Below are positions 16,536 through 24,091 of a stretch of 42,410 bases of DNA, one piece after another. Location of the stretch: assembly GCA_016938615.1 (NCBI GenBank), contig JAFGUH010000020.1:1-42410 (forward strand), given 5' to 3'. The position numbers and the translations under genes were made by a program. The DNA is from Halothiobacillaceae bacterium. GTDB taxonomy: Bacteria; Pseudomonadota; Gammaproteobacteria; Halothiobacillales; Halothiobacillaceae. Position 1 is the stretch's first letter. Every line of letters begins with the position of its first letter. The notes below the pieces were generated by a model that searched no databases, was not told where the DNA came from, and saw only the letters and a program-made list of their open reading frames with translations.

Positions 16536-17774
16536 TTACTGGTCGCAGCCCAGCGTGTCCTCGGGCAACTGGTCCTCGTAGCGCCGATCGGTGAGCGTGC
16601 GCAGGAAACAGACCATCGCCTCGACCTGGTAGTCGCTCATCGGGTCGCCGACGGCGAGCAGATCGTCAGCAACGGTCGCCGGCACCTCCGGTTCGCGCCA
16701 CGGCTCGCCGGTCTCCGGGTTGACGGTCCGCTCGTCGTTGACGAAATGGTCGTAGAACTCGATCACCGTCTCGAGGTCGCGGAACACGCCGTTGTGCATG
16801 TAGGGCCCGGTGACCGCCACGTTGCGTAACGTCGGCACCTTGAACTTGCCGCGGGCGCCGGGATCGTCGATCGCCGGGTGGCCGTAGAGCCCGGGATCGG
16901 GCTCGGCGCGGTCGAGCGCCGGATTGGCGGGCACGCCGATGTTGTGGAATTCGTAGCCGGTGAACGGCTCCTCGAACTTCTTGATCGGATCGCCGTTGCC
17001 ATGCAGCTGATGGCAGATCGCGCAGTTGGCGAACTGCGAGAAGAACAGCGACTTGCCCGTGCTCTCCTTGAAGCTCAATGTCGCCTCGCCCGCCAGCGCC
17101 CGGTCGTACTTGGAATCGAAGGTCGCGAACCGGTCCGTGCGCTCGAACGCGGCGATGCTTTCGGTCATGGCTCGATAGCCGGACTCGGCCGAGCGGAGGA
17201 CGTCCTCGCCGAACAGCGCCTTGAACGAGGCGACGTAAGCCGCGTTTTCCTCGAGGCGCTCGACCACCGCTGCCTTGTCGGGCAGGTTCATCTCGTCGGG
17301 ATTGATCGGTGGCCCGCCGGCCTGCTCGGCGAGCGTCGCCGCCCGACCATCCAGGAATTGCCCGCCCAACGGCCCGTGATAACGCTGGTGGCTCTTCTGC
17401 TTGTTCACGCGCTTGCGTTCCCCGTCCGGCTGGAAGGCCGGCGTCAGGGCCGCGTAGGTGAGCGTCGGCGCGTTGCGCTCGCCCAGGGTGTGACCGTCGT
17501 CGCCCAGCGAGACCGGACGGACCCGCCCATCTTCGTCGCGGCGCCCATCGACAAACCCCTTGCCCGGCTCGTGGCAGGTCGCGCAGGACTGCGTGCGGTC
17601 GCGGGAGAGGATCGGGTCGTGGAACAACGCCTGTCCCAGTTCGGCCTTGGTCGAGAAGACAGCACGGCCCGCCGACTCATCACCCGCCGCCGTGGCCGGC
17701 ACGAGGGCGAGCGACGCCAACGACACGATCAAGATCGGGACGGGATGGGTGAAAGCGAGGATGTTCATAGCCAT
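16536..17774 (-). CDS. Di-haem cytochrome c peroxidase (MauG/CcpA family)
   Basis: 412 aa exported peroxidase. Signal peptide MAMNILAFTHPVPILIVSLASLALVPATAA, haem sites CATCH (64-68) and CAICH (251-255), ALFHDPILSRDRTQS before the first haem, and GPYMHNGVFRDLETVIEFY near the second, all typical of bacterial CCPs. These reduce H2O2 with electrons from small cytochromes. The start is uncertain (ATG 17774, ATG 17768, or TTG 17777), with no strong ribosome site. It converges on the iron operon. The MITE ends 47 bp upstream, so the element may supply or displace the promoter. Confidence 0.92.
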   Translation of the reverse strand: MAMNILAFTHPVPILIVSLASLALVPATAAGDESAGRAVFSTKAELGQALFHDPILSRDRTQSCATCHEPGKGFVDGRRDEDGRVRPVSLGDDGHTLGERNAPTLTYAALTPAFQPDGERKRVNKQKSHQRYHGPLGGQFLDGRAATLAEQAGGPPINPDEMNLPDKAAVVERLEENAAYVASFKALFGEDVLRSAESGYRAMTESIAAFERTDRFATFDSKYDRALAGEATLSFKESTGKSLFFSQFANCAICHQLHGNGDPIKKFEEPFTGYEFHNIGVPANPALDRAEPDPGLYGHPAIDDPGARGKFKVPTLRNVAVTGPYMHNGVFRDLETVIEFYDHFVNDERTVNPETGEPWREPEVPATVADDLLAVGDPMSDYQVEAMVCFLRTLTDRRYEDQLPEDTLGCDQ

Positions 17775-17820
17775 CAAAGTGTACTACCCGCTGCAACGAT
17801 TCGTGTGGCCGGCAGACCTT

Positions 17821-18127
17821 CCCTAGGGAGACTCTGCACGAATCGATGGTGCCTCTGGCTCGCGGGTTTGTTCGCTTTTCTGGCGCCGGCTCGAAGACGG
17901 GGGCCCAAGGTAATAAGTCGGGCCCGTCGAGAGACGGCTTTGCGGCTTGCGGGCAAACCCGCGAGCCCCGTCCGGGCGGGCCGCCCAGGGGCTATCTGCA
18001 AGGGCCCATCTGCAGCGTTGCCGCGTGTGCGAATGGCGACGGCCATTCACCGCGCACCGCGCCTTGCATCTGGACCCTTGGCGGTCCCGCTTCAGACACT
18101 ATCGATTCGTGCAGAGTCTCCCTAGGG
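17821..18127. mobile_element. MITE-like element, 307 bp, 31-bp inverted ends
   Basis: The ends CCCTAGGGAGACTCTGCACG... (17821-17851) and its reverse complement (18097-18127) match at 30 of 31 bases. The interior encodes no credible transposase. The outermost CCCTAGGG is itself palindromic, so a CTAG or TA target duplication cannot be told apart from the repeat; CTAG fits the YTAR target of IS5-type elements, which is inference. It lies between the LbtU-type porin gene and the peroxidase promoter region. A partial copy lies at the tmcA stop codon. Confidence 0.8.
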
Positions 18128-18150
18128 TTTCGTATCCCGGTGAAACGACG

Positions 18151-18178
18151 AAAACCACCCCGATCACCCCGGGATGGT
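18151..18178 (-). terminator. Rho-independent terminator of the porin gene
   Basis: On the minus strand ACCATCCCG and CGGGGTGGT pair (one G-U) around a 7-nt loop, followed by TTTTCG. It lies 65 nt after the porin stop, between that gene and the MITE. Confidence 0.65.
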
Positions 18179-18242
18179 CTGGATGGCCAGTTGCCGGGGT
18201 GACGGCGACGTGGTGTCGCGGAGACAACGGGTCCGTGGCAGA

Positions 18243-19280
18243 TCAGAACGCCACGGCCAGCTGCGTCAGGAATGTCCCGGCGGACTCGCCGGTACCGCCG
18301 TCGGCGACGTCGTAGTCCTCGTCGTGGGCGTACTCGAAACTGAGCGCGGTGGAGGGGAAGATCTCGACCGACAAGGCGGCGAGGACACGACGCTGCGGCA
18401 GACCCAGCGCGATCGACTCCTCCGTGCCCTGGTAACCGATGGCCGCGCTGGCCGGCTTGCCCATCAGGTCAAAGCCGTAGCTCGCCTCGAGGTTCCAGGC
18501 GGTCGGTTGGGCACCGCCACCGTTGAAGGCCAGCTCACCGGCATCGAACGAATCGATGGCCGCCAGGTATTCACCCACCAGCGTCACGTCGCCGAGGCCC
18601 AGCAGGGCGCTGGTCGTCCAGGCACCCACCTCGTCGATGTCCGATCCACCGGTGTTGCCGTAGACGGTCTCCTCGATGCCATCCGACTCGCCCAGGCTGT
18701 TGAGGTAACCGGCGGACAGGGCCAGGTCGGCGGCACCGACTGTGCCGGCGTAGCCGGCCGTCGCCCCAAAGTTGTCGATCTGATTCTCGTCTTCGAGATC
18801 ACCGTTGAAGGCGTAGACCTCGGCGGCCAGGCCGCCCTGCCCGACACCGGCAGAGATTGCGGTTTCGCGGGTCTCGCCCAACTCGAGGGTAAGCGGGTCG
18901 GAGACCATGGCGGTCTCGTAGACGCCGAACGGCACGTAGAACTGACCGGCGCGCAGCGACCAGAGGCTGTCCTCGGCGCCCAGCATCACGCTCGCGGTAT
19001 CGACTTCGAGCGGCGTGTCGTTCTCTTCGTAGAGCGTGGAGATCTCGGCGCGGACCCACTCGTTGATTGCCGCCTCGAGGCTCAGCGCCCCCGTCGCCAG
19101 AACGATGTCGCTCTCGTCGCTACCGGTGTACGGGCTGCTCTGGTAGGCCTCGACCTCGACCACACCGCCGAAATCGATGGCCGGGTAGCTTTCGGCTTGG
19201 TTGTCGGCGGTGGCAGCCTGGCTTGCCAGGCCGAGGGAGACGGCAGCCGCCAGCAGCGTCGGTTGGGCGAATCGGTTCAT
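18243..19280 (-). CDS. LbtU-family siderophore porin
   Basis: 345 aa outer-membrane beta-barrel. A signal peptide (MNRFAQPTLLAAAVSLGLASQAATA) is followed by amphipathic strands and a C-terminal Phe (TFLTQLAVAF). Stretches such as DIVLATGALSLEAAINEWV, LYEENDTPLEVD, GQFYVPFGVYETAMVSDPLTLELGETRE and VYAFNGD are characteristic of the LbtU group, named after the Legionella legiobactin receptor. ATG 19280 is preceded by GGAG at 5-6 nt. A promoter with a Fur-like site lies at 19385-19412, consistent with iron-regulated uptake. No TonB box is seen. Substrate here is inferred. Confidence 0.85.
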   Translation of the reverse strand: MNRFAQPTLLAAAVSLGLASQAATADNQAESYPAIDFGGVVEVEAYQSSPYTGSDESDIVLATGALSLEAAINEWVRAEISTLYEENDTPLEVDTASVMLGAEDSLWSLRAGQFYVPFGVYETAMVSDPLTLELGETRETAISAGVGQGGLAAEVYAFNGDLEDENQIDNFGATAGYAGTVGAADLALSAGYLNSLGESDGIEETVYGNTGGSDIDEVGAWTTSALLGLGDVTLVGEYLAAIDSFDAGELAFNGGGAQPTAWNLEASYGFDLMGKPASAAIGYQGTEESIALGLPQRRVLAALSVEIFPSTALSFEYAHDEDYDVADGGTGESAGTFLTQLAVAF

Positions 19281-19384
19281 GAGATCTCCTTGCATTGTTT
19301 TTTTACCCGTTCGATGGGGTGCGGATGTCGAGCGCTTGGCGGTGTGGCGGCTGGACCAGGGCGCGGCTCGATCGATCCGTCGCT

Positions 19385-19412
19385 ATCTTAATGCGAATCG
19401 TTTTTATTGCAA
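19385..19412 (-). promoter_or_regulatory. Porin promoter with Fur-like site
   Basis: On the minus strand TTGCAA (19412-19407), 16 bp, TAAGAT (19390-19385). The same DNA, read plus, is AATGCGAATCGTTTTTATTG (19390-19409), about 12 of 19 matches to the Fur consensus in the best register. It lies in a local AT-rich patch. The rest of the gap (19281-19602) holds the porin leader and the transporter terminator, and no gene. Confidence 0.6.
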
Positions 19413-19490
19413 GTCGAAATACAATTTCTTTTGGTATTCATTCGGAGGGATGGAAAAAGACTCAAAAAGACCCGAGGGGAGTGGCCTTAG

Positions 19491-19512
19491 AAAAGTCAGG
19501 CACGGGCGTGCC
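19491..19512 (-). terminator. Possible terminator of the metal ABC operon
   Basis: On the minus strand GGCACG-CC-CGTGCC forms a short stem, followed by TGACTTTTCT. It lies about 90 nt after the last permease stop. The stem is short and the T-run has only four bases. Confidence 0.4.
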
Positions 19513-19602
19513 CCGCGGGGCTGGGCGAGTGACCCGCATCGGGTCCTCGTGACTCGACACCAAGCCACCGGCACGCCAACCGCGCCTGATCGCCCGGGTC
19601 GG

Positions 19603-20529
19603 TCAGGCGTCGGCGGGCGCCCCGCTGCGTTGGCGATGCGGGGCGTAAAGGGCGGCGATGCCTAGCACCAGGCCGGAGACGGTGGCGATCATGCCGGCGG
19701 CGCTGACGGCGTCCTCCGCGCCCAGCCACAGTGGGCCGTAGCCGGCGAGGACGTAGCCGACCACCGCGGAGAAGACCGCGAAGGCGATCGACCAGAGCAC
19801 CTGGTGCTCGAGGCGGTTGGTCATCAGGCGCGCCGCGGCCGGCGGACAGATGAACATGGCGATCACGATGATCGATCCCACCGCGTCGAAAGCGGCCACG
19901 GCGGCAATCGCGGCCATGATCACCAACCCGAAACCGATCAGGTTGGTCCGCATGCCCAGCACCCGGGCGAAGCCCTCGTCGAAGGTGGATATCTTCAACG
20001 GTCGCCAGAAGATCACGGTGAACGCGAGCATCAGGATCGCGACTACCGCTATGCGCGGCAATTCCGGCGGCAGCCCGGCCAGCGCGACCGGATCGAGCAG
20101 CGAGCCCCAGCCGCGCGCCTCGACCCAGATCAGGCTCTCGAGGTTGCCGTAAAGCGCATGCTGCACATCGAGATGCACCGAGGAGGTGTCCGACTGCTCG
20201 AGCAAGAGCACGCCGAAGGCAAACATCGAGGTAAAGGCCACACCCATCGCCGCGCCCGGCTCGATCCCGCCAAGCCGGCGGATCAGTTCGATCAGCGCGA
20301 CCGCCACCACGGCAGCCCCCGCCGCCCCGGCCATCATCGCCCAGGAATTGACCGTCCCGCTCAACAGGAACCCCACCACGATGCCCGGCAGCACCACGTG
20401 ACTGATGGCATCGCCGATCAGCGCCTGGCGGCGCAGCACGAGGAAATTGCCCGGCAGGGCGCAGGCCACTGCCGCCAGCACGCCGATCAGGATCGGCGTC
20501 AACGACAGCATCACGAACTCGCCGCCCAT
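19603..20529 (-). CDS. Metal ABC transporter permease (TroD/MntB-like)
   Basis: 308 aa inner-membrane permease of the ABC-3 family (Mn, Zn or Fe). About eight hydrophobic segments; family motifs GNFLVLRRQALIGDAISHVVLPGIVVGF and FDAVGSIIVIAMFICPPAAARL are clear. It is last in a four-gene operon; its ATG overlaps the stop of the upstream permease gene (TGATG), indicating translational coupling. GGAGG lies about 10 nt before the start. Two different permeases in one operon is the TroCD/SitCD arrangement, suggesting a heterodimeric channel. The metal cannot be told from the sequence. Confidence 0.9.
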   Translation of the reverse strand: MGGEFVMLSLTPILIGVLAAVACALPGNFLVLRRQALIGDAISHVVLPGIVVGFLLSGTVNSWAMMAGAAGAAVVAVALIELIRRLGGIEPGAAMGVAFTSMFAFGVLLLEQSDTSSVHLDVQHALYGNLESLIWVEARGWGSLLDPVALAGLPPELPRIAVVAILMLAFTVIFWRPLKISTFDEGFARVLGMRTNLIGFGLVIMAAIAAVAAFDAVGSIIVIAMFICPPAAARLMTNRLEHQVLWSIAFAVFSAVVGYVLAGYGPLWLGAEDAVSAAGMIATVSGLVLGIAALYAPHRQRSGAPADA

Positions 20530-21743
20530 CACGAGGCAACCTCCTTGCATTCGGTTCGTTCAGTCAGTTGACGGTCGATCTCGGCGATCTCGTCGACCGT
20601 CAGCAGCGACTCGAGCGGCCGCAGGCCATCGAAACGGGAGACGACCGATTCGTGGGCGTGCATGCGGCGCGCGACTGCCCAGCGATCCTCGTCACGACAG
20701 GCCTGGTCGGCCTGGCGACGACCTTCCTCGGTGGGTACACCATCGCCCCGCACAAAGCCGGCCCGCAGCAGGAGCGCAATCGTGAAGTGTTCGTAGATGG
20801 GCACGTCCTGGGCGATGGCCAGCAACCCCTGGCGCAGGTGGATACGGCGCTGCTGGCGGCGGTGACGCAACCAGACGGAAAACACGCCACGGACCGGCGA
20901 GAACAACAGGGAGATCACGAACAGGGCGAAGGCGACCAGCACGATGATCGGCCCGGTGGGCAACGCCGGCGCGACCGCCGACAGCGCGGCACCCAGGTAG
21001 CCCGCCGCCCCACCGATCGCCGACGAGATGAGCAGCACATGGTCGACCCGATCGCTCCAGAATCGGGCGGCGACCGGCGGGATGATCAGCAACGCGACGA
21101 TCAGGATCAGGCCGACGATCTTCAGCCCGATGATGGTCACCGCCAGCACCAGCCCGGTGATCGCCAGATCGACGTAACGCACCCGGATGCCCGAGGCCGA
21201 CGCGAAACCGCTGTCGAAGGCGACCAGCGTCATCGGCCGGCGCAGCGCCCAGACCGCCGCGATCGCGAGCAGCCCCGCCGTGGCGATCAGCACCGCGTCG
21301 CGGTACAGCATGCCGGCGGTCATCCCGAGCAGGAAGTCACTCAGCCCGGCCGGGCGACCGATCGACACCGTCTGGATCACCGTCAGCAGCACCACGCCGA
21401 AGCCGAAGAAGACCGACAACACGGCCCCGATCGCCGCGTCTTCGTACAGGCGGGTCCGACGCGTGAGCCAGAGCATGAACGCCACCCCGAGCGCCGAGCT
21501 GACCGCCGCACCCAGCAGTAGGCCGGCCAAGTGCCGACCGTCGCCACCCAACGAGGCCATGATCAGAAACGCGATACCCACGCCGGGGAGCGTGGCGTGG
21601 CTGATCGCATCCGAGACCAGTGCGCGCTTGCGCAGGAACAGGAAGGTGCCGGTGGCACCGGCAGCGATGCCGAGCAACGCCGCGCCGATGGCGACCAGGG
21701 TGGCGTTGTAGCCCAGCTGCAGCGTCAGCGCCTCAATCCACAT
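20529..21743 (-). CDS. Metal ABC permease with C-terminal DtxR-like domain (TroC-like)
   Basis: 404 aa, about 110-120 longer than a plain ABC-3 permease. Residues 1 to about 285 are the permease (GTFLFLRKRALVSDAISHATLPGVGI; IVGLILIVALLIIPPVAARF). The tail from about 290 is hydrophilic: RHRRQQRRIHLRQGLLAI, then LLRAGFVRGDGVPTEEGRRQ, resembling the winged-helix wing of DtxR/MntR repressors (usually LTEEGRR), and a helical end. Chlamydial YtgCR is a known permease-repressor fusion. The helix-turn-helix is weak, so DNA binding is a hypothesis. Start ATG 21743 overlaps the ATPase gene by 11 nt. Confidence 0.85.
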   Translation of the reverse strand: MWIEALTLQLGYNATLVAIGAALLGIAAGATGTFLFLRKRALVSDAISHATLPGVGIAFLIMASLGGDGRHLAGLLLGAAVSSALGVAFMLWLTRRTRLYEDAAIGAVLSVFFGFGVVLLTVIQTVSIGRPAGLSDFLLGMTAGMLYRDAVLIATAGLLAIAAVWALRRPMTLVAFDSGFASASGIRVRYVDLAITGLVLAVTIIGLKIVGLILIVALLIIPPVAARFWSDRVDHVLLISSAIGGAAGYLGAALSAVAPALPTGPIIVLVAFALFVISLLFSPVRGVFSVWLRHRRQQRRIHLRQGLLAIAQDVPIYEHFTIALLLRAGFVRGDGVPTEEGRRQADQACRDEDRWAVARRMHAHESVVSRFDGLRPLESLLTVDEIAEIDRQLTERTECKEVAS

Positions 21744-22554
21744 GGATCTTGCCGACGTTGAGTTGATCCACATGCCCGGTCTCCAGCCTCCCGCCGTAGG
21801 TCGTCTGCAGATTCGCCTCGGTGAAGGCGGTGGCCACCGGCCCTTCGGCCACGCGACGGACATTGATCATCAGCACGTGATCGAAGTAGTCGCCCACGGT
21901 CGAAAGGTCGTGATGGACGGCGACCACGGTGCGGCCGTCGGCATTTAGGCCCTTGAGCACCCGAATGATGGCACGCTCGGTGGCCGCATCCACCCCGGCG
22001 AACGGCTCGTCGAGGAGGTACAGGTCCGCGTCCTGCGCCAGCGCCCGGGCGAGAAAGACGCGCTGCTGCTGGCCGCCGGAAAGCTGGCCGATCTGCCGGT
22101 CGGCGAAATCGCGCATGCCCACCCGGTCGAGGCAGTCGAGCGCGCGCTGGCGATGCCGGTCGCGCACCGGCCGCAACAGCCCCAGATCGCGGGCCAGCCC
22201 CATGAGCACCACATCGAGCACACGGGTGGGAAAATCCCAGTCCACCGAGGCGCGTTGCGGCACGTAGGCCACTCGCCGTCGGCTCGCCTGAAGCGATCTG
22301 CCGTACACCGCCACCACCCCGGACAACCGCGGCACGATCCCGAGCACCGCCTTGAGCAGGGTCGACTTGCCCGCGCCGTTGGGGCCGATGATCGCCGTCA
22401 TGGAGCCGTCCTGCACCGTCATGTCCAGCGAGAACACCACCGGCTTTTCACCGTAGGAGACCGTCAGCCCGCGCACGACCAGCGGGTGATCCCCCAGATC
22501 GCTCGGCAACGTCTCGGCGCGCACGCCCTTGAAGAAAGGCAATCCCAGCATCAT
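21733..22554 (-). CDS. Metal ABC transporter ATPase (TroB/MntA-like)
   Basis: 273 aa cytoplasmic ATPase that powers metal import. Walker A GPNGAGKST, Q-loop YVPQRASVDWDFP (typical of the Mn/Zn/Fe ABC group), signature LSGGQQQR, Walker B DLYLLDEPFAGVD and switch His in VAVHHDL are all present. The start overlaps the binding-protein gene's stop by 4 nt (ATGA), and its end overlaps the next permease gene by 11 nt, so the operon is tightly coupled. The N-terminal 25 residues before the ABC core are unusual; a later start cannot be excluded. Confidence 0.93.
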   Translation of the reverse strand: MMLGLPFFKGVRAETLPSDLGDHPLVVRGLTVSYGEKPVVFSLDMTVQDGSMTAIIGPNGAGKSTLLKAVLGIVPRLSGVVAVYGRSLQASRRRVAYVPQRASVDWDFPTRVLDVVLMGLARDLGLLRPVRDRHRQRALDCLDRVGMRDFADRQIGQLSGGQQQRVFLARALAQDADLYLLDEPFAGVDAATERAIIRVLKGLNADGRTVVAVHHDLSTVGDYFDHVLMINVRRVAEGPVATAFTEANLQTTYGGRLETGHVDQLNVGKIHVD

Positions 22555-23540
22555 TCGCCTCCGTCCAGCCGTCCCTGCATGCCGTTGGCGGGCACCTCGC
22601 CACCGAGCGCCCCGACAATGGTGGTGATGTTGTGATCGATCATGCCGATGTAGGTACCCTCGTAGGTGCCCGGCTGTCCCATCGCATCGGAGAACAGCGT
22701 CCCCGCGACTCGCACTTCGTGCCCGCGCGCCTGAGCGCCTTCCACCAACGCGCGCACGTTGCGTTCCGGGACCGAGCTTTCGACGAACACCGCCGCGATG
22801 TCGCGCTCGACCAGCATGTCGACCAGATCGCGGATCCGCTTGAGGCCAGCCTCGGACTCGGTGGAAATGCCCTGGATGCCGATCACGTCGAAATCGAACC
22901 GACGGCCGAAATACGCGAACGCATCGTGTGCCGTCACCAGTGCCCGGCGCTCGACCGGCACGGTAGCCGTGGCCTCTGCCCCGTAGCTGTCAAGGCGCTC
23001 GATCCGTGCGAGGTAGTCGACCGCGCGGCGACGGAACCCGGCCTCGTCGTCCGGGCGAGCCTCGATCAGTGCGTCACGCACCCGGCCGACCACCGGCTGC
23101 CACAGGGCCGGGTCCATCCAGACGTGCGGATCGAACTTGTTCTCGTAATCGTCGTGACCGATCAACCGCTCGCGCGGCAGCACCTCGGCCACGGCGACGA
23201 CGGTCTGGCGACGCGCCAGGCGGTGCATGAACTCCTCCATCTGCGCCTCGAGGTACAAGCCGTGCCAGAGCACCAGGTCCGCCTTCGCCAGCTTGAGGAT
23301 GTCGCTACGCGTCTGGCGGTAGCTGTGCGGATCGACCCCCGGGCCCATCAATGCCTCGACCGCGACCCGATCGCCGCCGATCGCGCGCGCCGCGTCCGCG
23401 ATCATGCCGGTGGTCGCGACCACCTGCAGGCGATCCCCGGCCTGCACGCTCCACGACCCCGACCAGAGGCCCAGCCCCACGATGACCACGCGCAGTGCGG
23501 CGGCCGCCGTCGATCGAATTCGTCCTCGCTTTCCTCGCAT
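22551..23540 (-). CDS. Metal ABC transporter binding protein (TroA-like)
   Basis: 329 aa periplasmic cluster A-I binding protein. Signal peptide near residues 12-35 (LRVVIVGLGLWSGSWSVQAG). Metal ligands can be placed at H72 (GVDPHSYRQT), H139 (KFDPHVWMDP), H205 (VTAHDAFAYF) and D302 (GMIDHN). Three His and one Asp is the TroA pattern, binding Zn or Mn; Mn-only proteins usually have Glu at the third site. FVESSVPERNV groups it with Tro/Sit rather than ZnuA; no His-rich loop. ATG 23540 has GGGGAG 7 nt upstream. First gene of the operon, behind a palindromic operator. Confidence 0.9.
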   Translation of the reverse strand: MRGKRGRIRSTAAAALRVVIVGLGLWSGSWSVQAGDRLQVVATTGMIADAARAIGGDRVAVEALMGPGVDPHSYRQTRSDILKLAKADLVLWHGLYLEAQMEEFMHRLARRQTVVAVAEVLPRERLIGHDDYENKFDPHVWMDPALWQPVVGRVRDALIEARPDDEAGFRRRAVDYLARIERLDSYGAEATATVPVERRALVTAHDAFAYFGRRFDFDVIGIQGISTESEAGLKRIRDLVDMLVERDIAAVFVESSVPERNVRALVEGAQARGHEVRVAGTLFSDAMGQPGTYEGTYIGMIDHNITTIVGALGGEVPANGMQGRLDGGE

Positions 23541-23592
23541 CGACACGCTCCCCTCGATTCAATGCCGCGGCGTGGCGGCAACCTGGAACTCT

Positions 23593-23644
23593 GCTGCCAA
23601 TCCGGCCCTAGCTGACAATCTGGCCTGGCTGCCAATCTGGCTTG
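23593..23644. repeat. 17-bp tandem repeat in the transporter leader
   Basis: Three units of 17-18 bp (GCTGCCAATCTGGCTTG-like) lie between the palindrome and the binding-protein start, in the predicted leader RNA. Confidence 0.7.
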
Positions 23645-23686
23645 GGCCGAGCCACGCCCGGCGAATGACGGGCAGATTACCATAAA

Positions 23687-23704
23687 AGTTAGTCTAGACT
23701 AACT
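23687..23704. promoter_or_regulatory. Perfect 18-bp palindrome, probable metalloregulator operator
   Basis: AGTTAGTCTAGACTAACT is a perfect inverted repeat, 147 bp before the binding-protein start. It resembles DtxR/IdeR/MntR-type sites (TTAG...CTAA arms). It is not a Fur box and not LexA. Its nearest target is the metal ABC operon; the divergent HPP gene is almost 400 bp away. Confidence 0.65.
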
Positions 23705-23827
23705 CTGGGTGAACACGGCAGGAACCGGCGTCCGGCGGGCGAACCGTCGGGAGGCGACGGGAAACCATCGCCGGCCGAAAAGACAACCGAGGACACCGAG
23801 ATGGGGCGCCCACCAATGGCCCGCCAG

Positions 23828-23884
23828 GGCCATCTCGGAGGGGCCATCTCGGAGGGGCCATCTCGGAGGGGCCATCTTCGGATG
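23828..23884. repeat. 14-bp tandem repeats, GGCCATCTCGGAGG
   Basis: Three perfect copies of GGCCATCTCGGAGG and a fourth imperfect one, in the gap between the divergent metal transporter and HPP genes. The gap (23541-24091) also holds the operator and two other short arrays, and no gene I can support. Confidence 0.85.
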
Positions 23885-23949
23885 GGCCACCCGGTTGAGC
23901 CCATCCGTCGACTCAGCCTCGGTTCATCACCTGACCTGCCGCCGGGCCC

Positions 23950-23994
23950 GGCGCCTCGATCACTGGCGCCTCGAGCGCTGGCGCCTCGATCGCA
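23950..23994. repeat. 15-bp tandem repeats, GGCGCCTCGATCACT-like
   Basis: Three contiguous 15-bp units beginning GGCGCCTCGA, upstream of the HPP gene. They differ at one to three bases each. Confidence 0.8.
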
Positions 23995-24026
23995 AGGGCC
24001 GAATCGGCGGGAGATCGACGTTTCGT

Positions 24027-24057
24027 TTGCACCACTACAGGGCATAACGCGTATACT
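24027..24057 (+). promoter_or_regulatory. Weak promoter candidate for the HPP gene
   Basis: TATACT (24052-24057) is a good -10, but the only -35-like sequence (TTGCAC) is 19 bp upstream. It would give a leader of about 28 nt before the ATG. Confidence 0.3.
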
Positions 24058-24091
24058 TCGCGCCATTTTGACGCAGAAGAGCCCCATAACG

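Noticed and set aside
17823-18050. 75-codon ORF inside the MITE
   Set aside because: Too short and Arg/Ser/Pro-rich, no transposase motif; the element is non-coding.
18541-18562. MITE end inside the porin gene (ACGAATCGATGG)
   Set aside because: Only 12 bases match and the surrounding codons fit a normal LbtU-type sequence; coincidence.
19450-19665. 71-codon plus-strand ORF after the porin promoter
   Set aside because: It runs into the 3' end of the permease gene on the other strand, and its GGAGGG sits against the ATG without spacing.
23828-23884. CRISPR array
   Set aside because: Repeats are 14 bp and directly adjacent with no spacers; no cas genes in the window.
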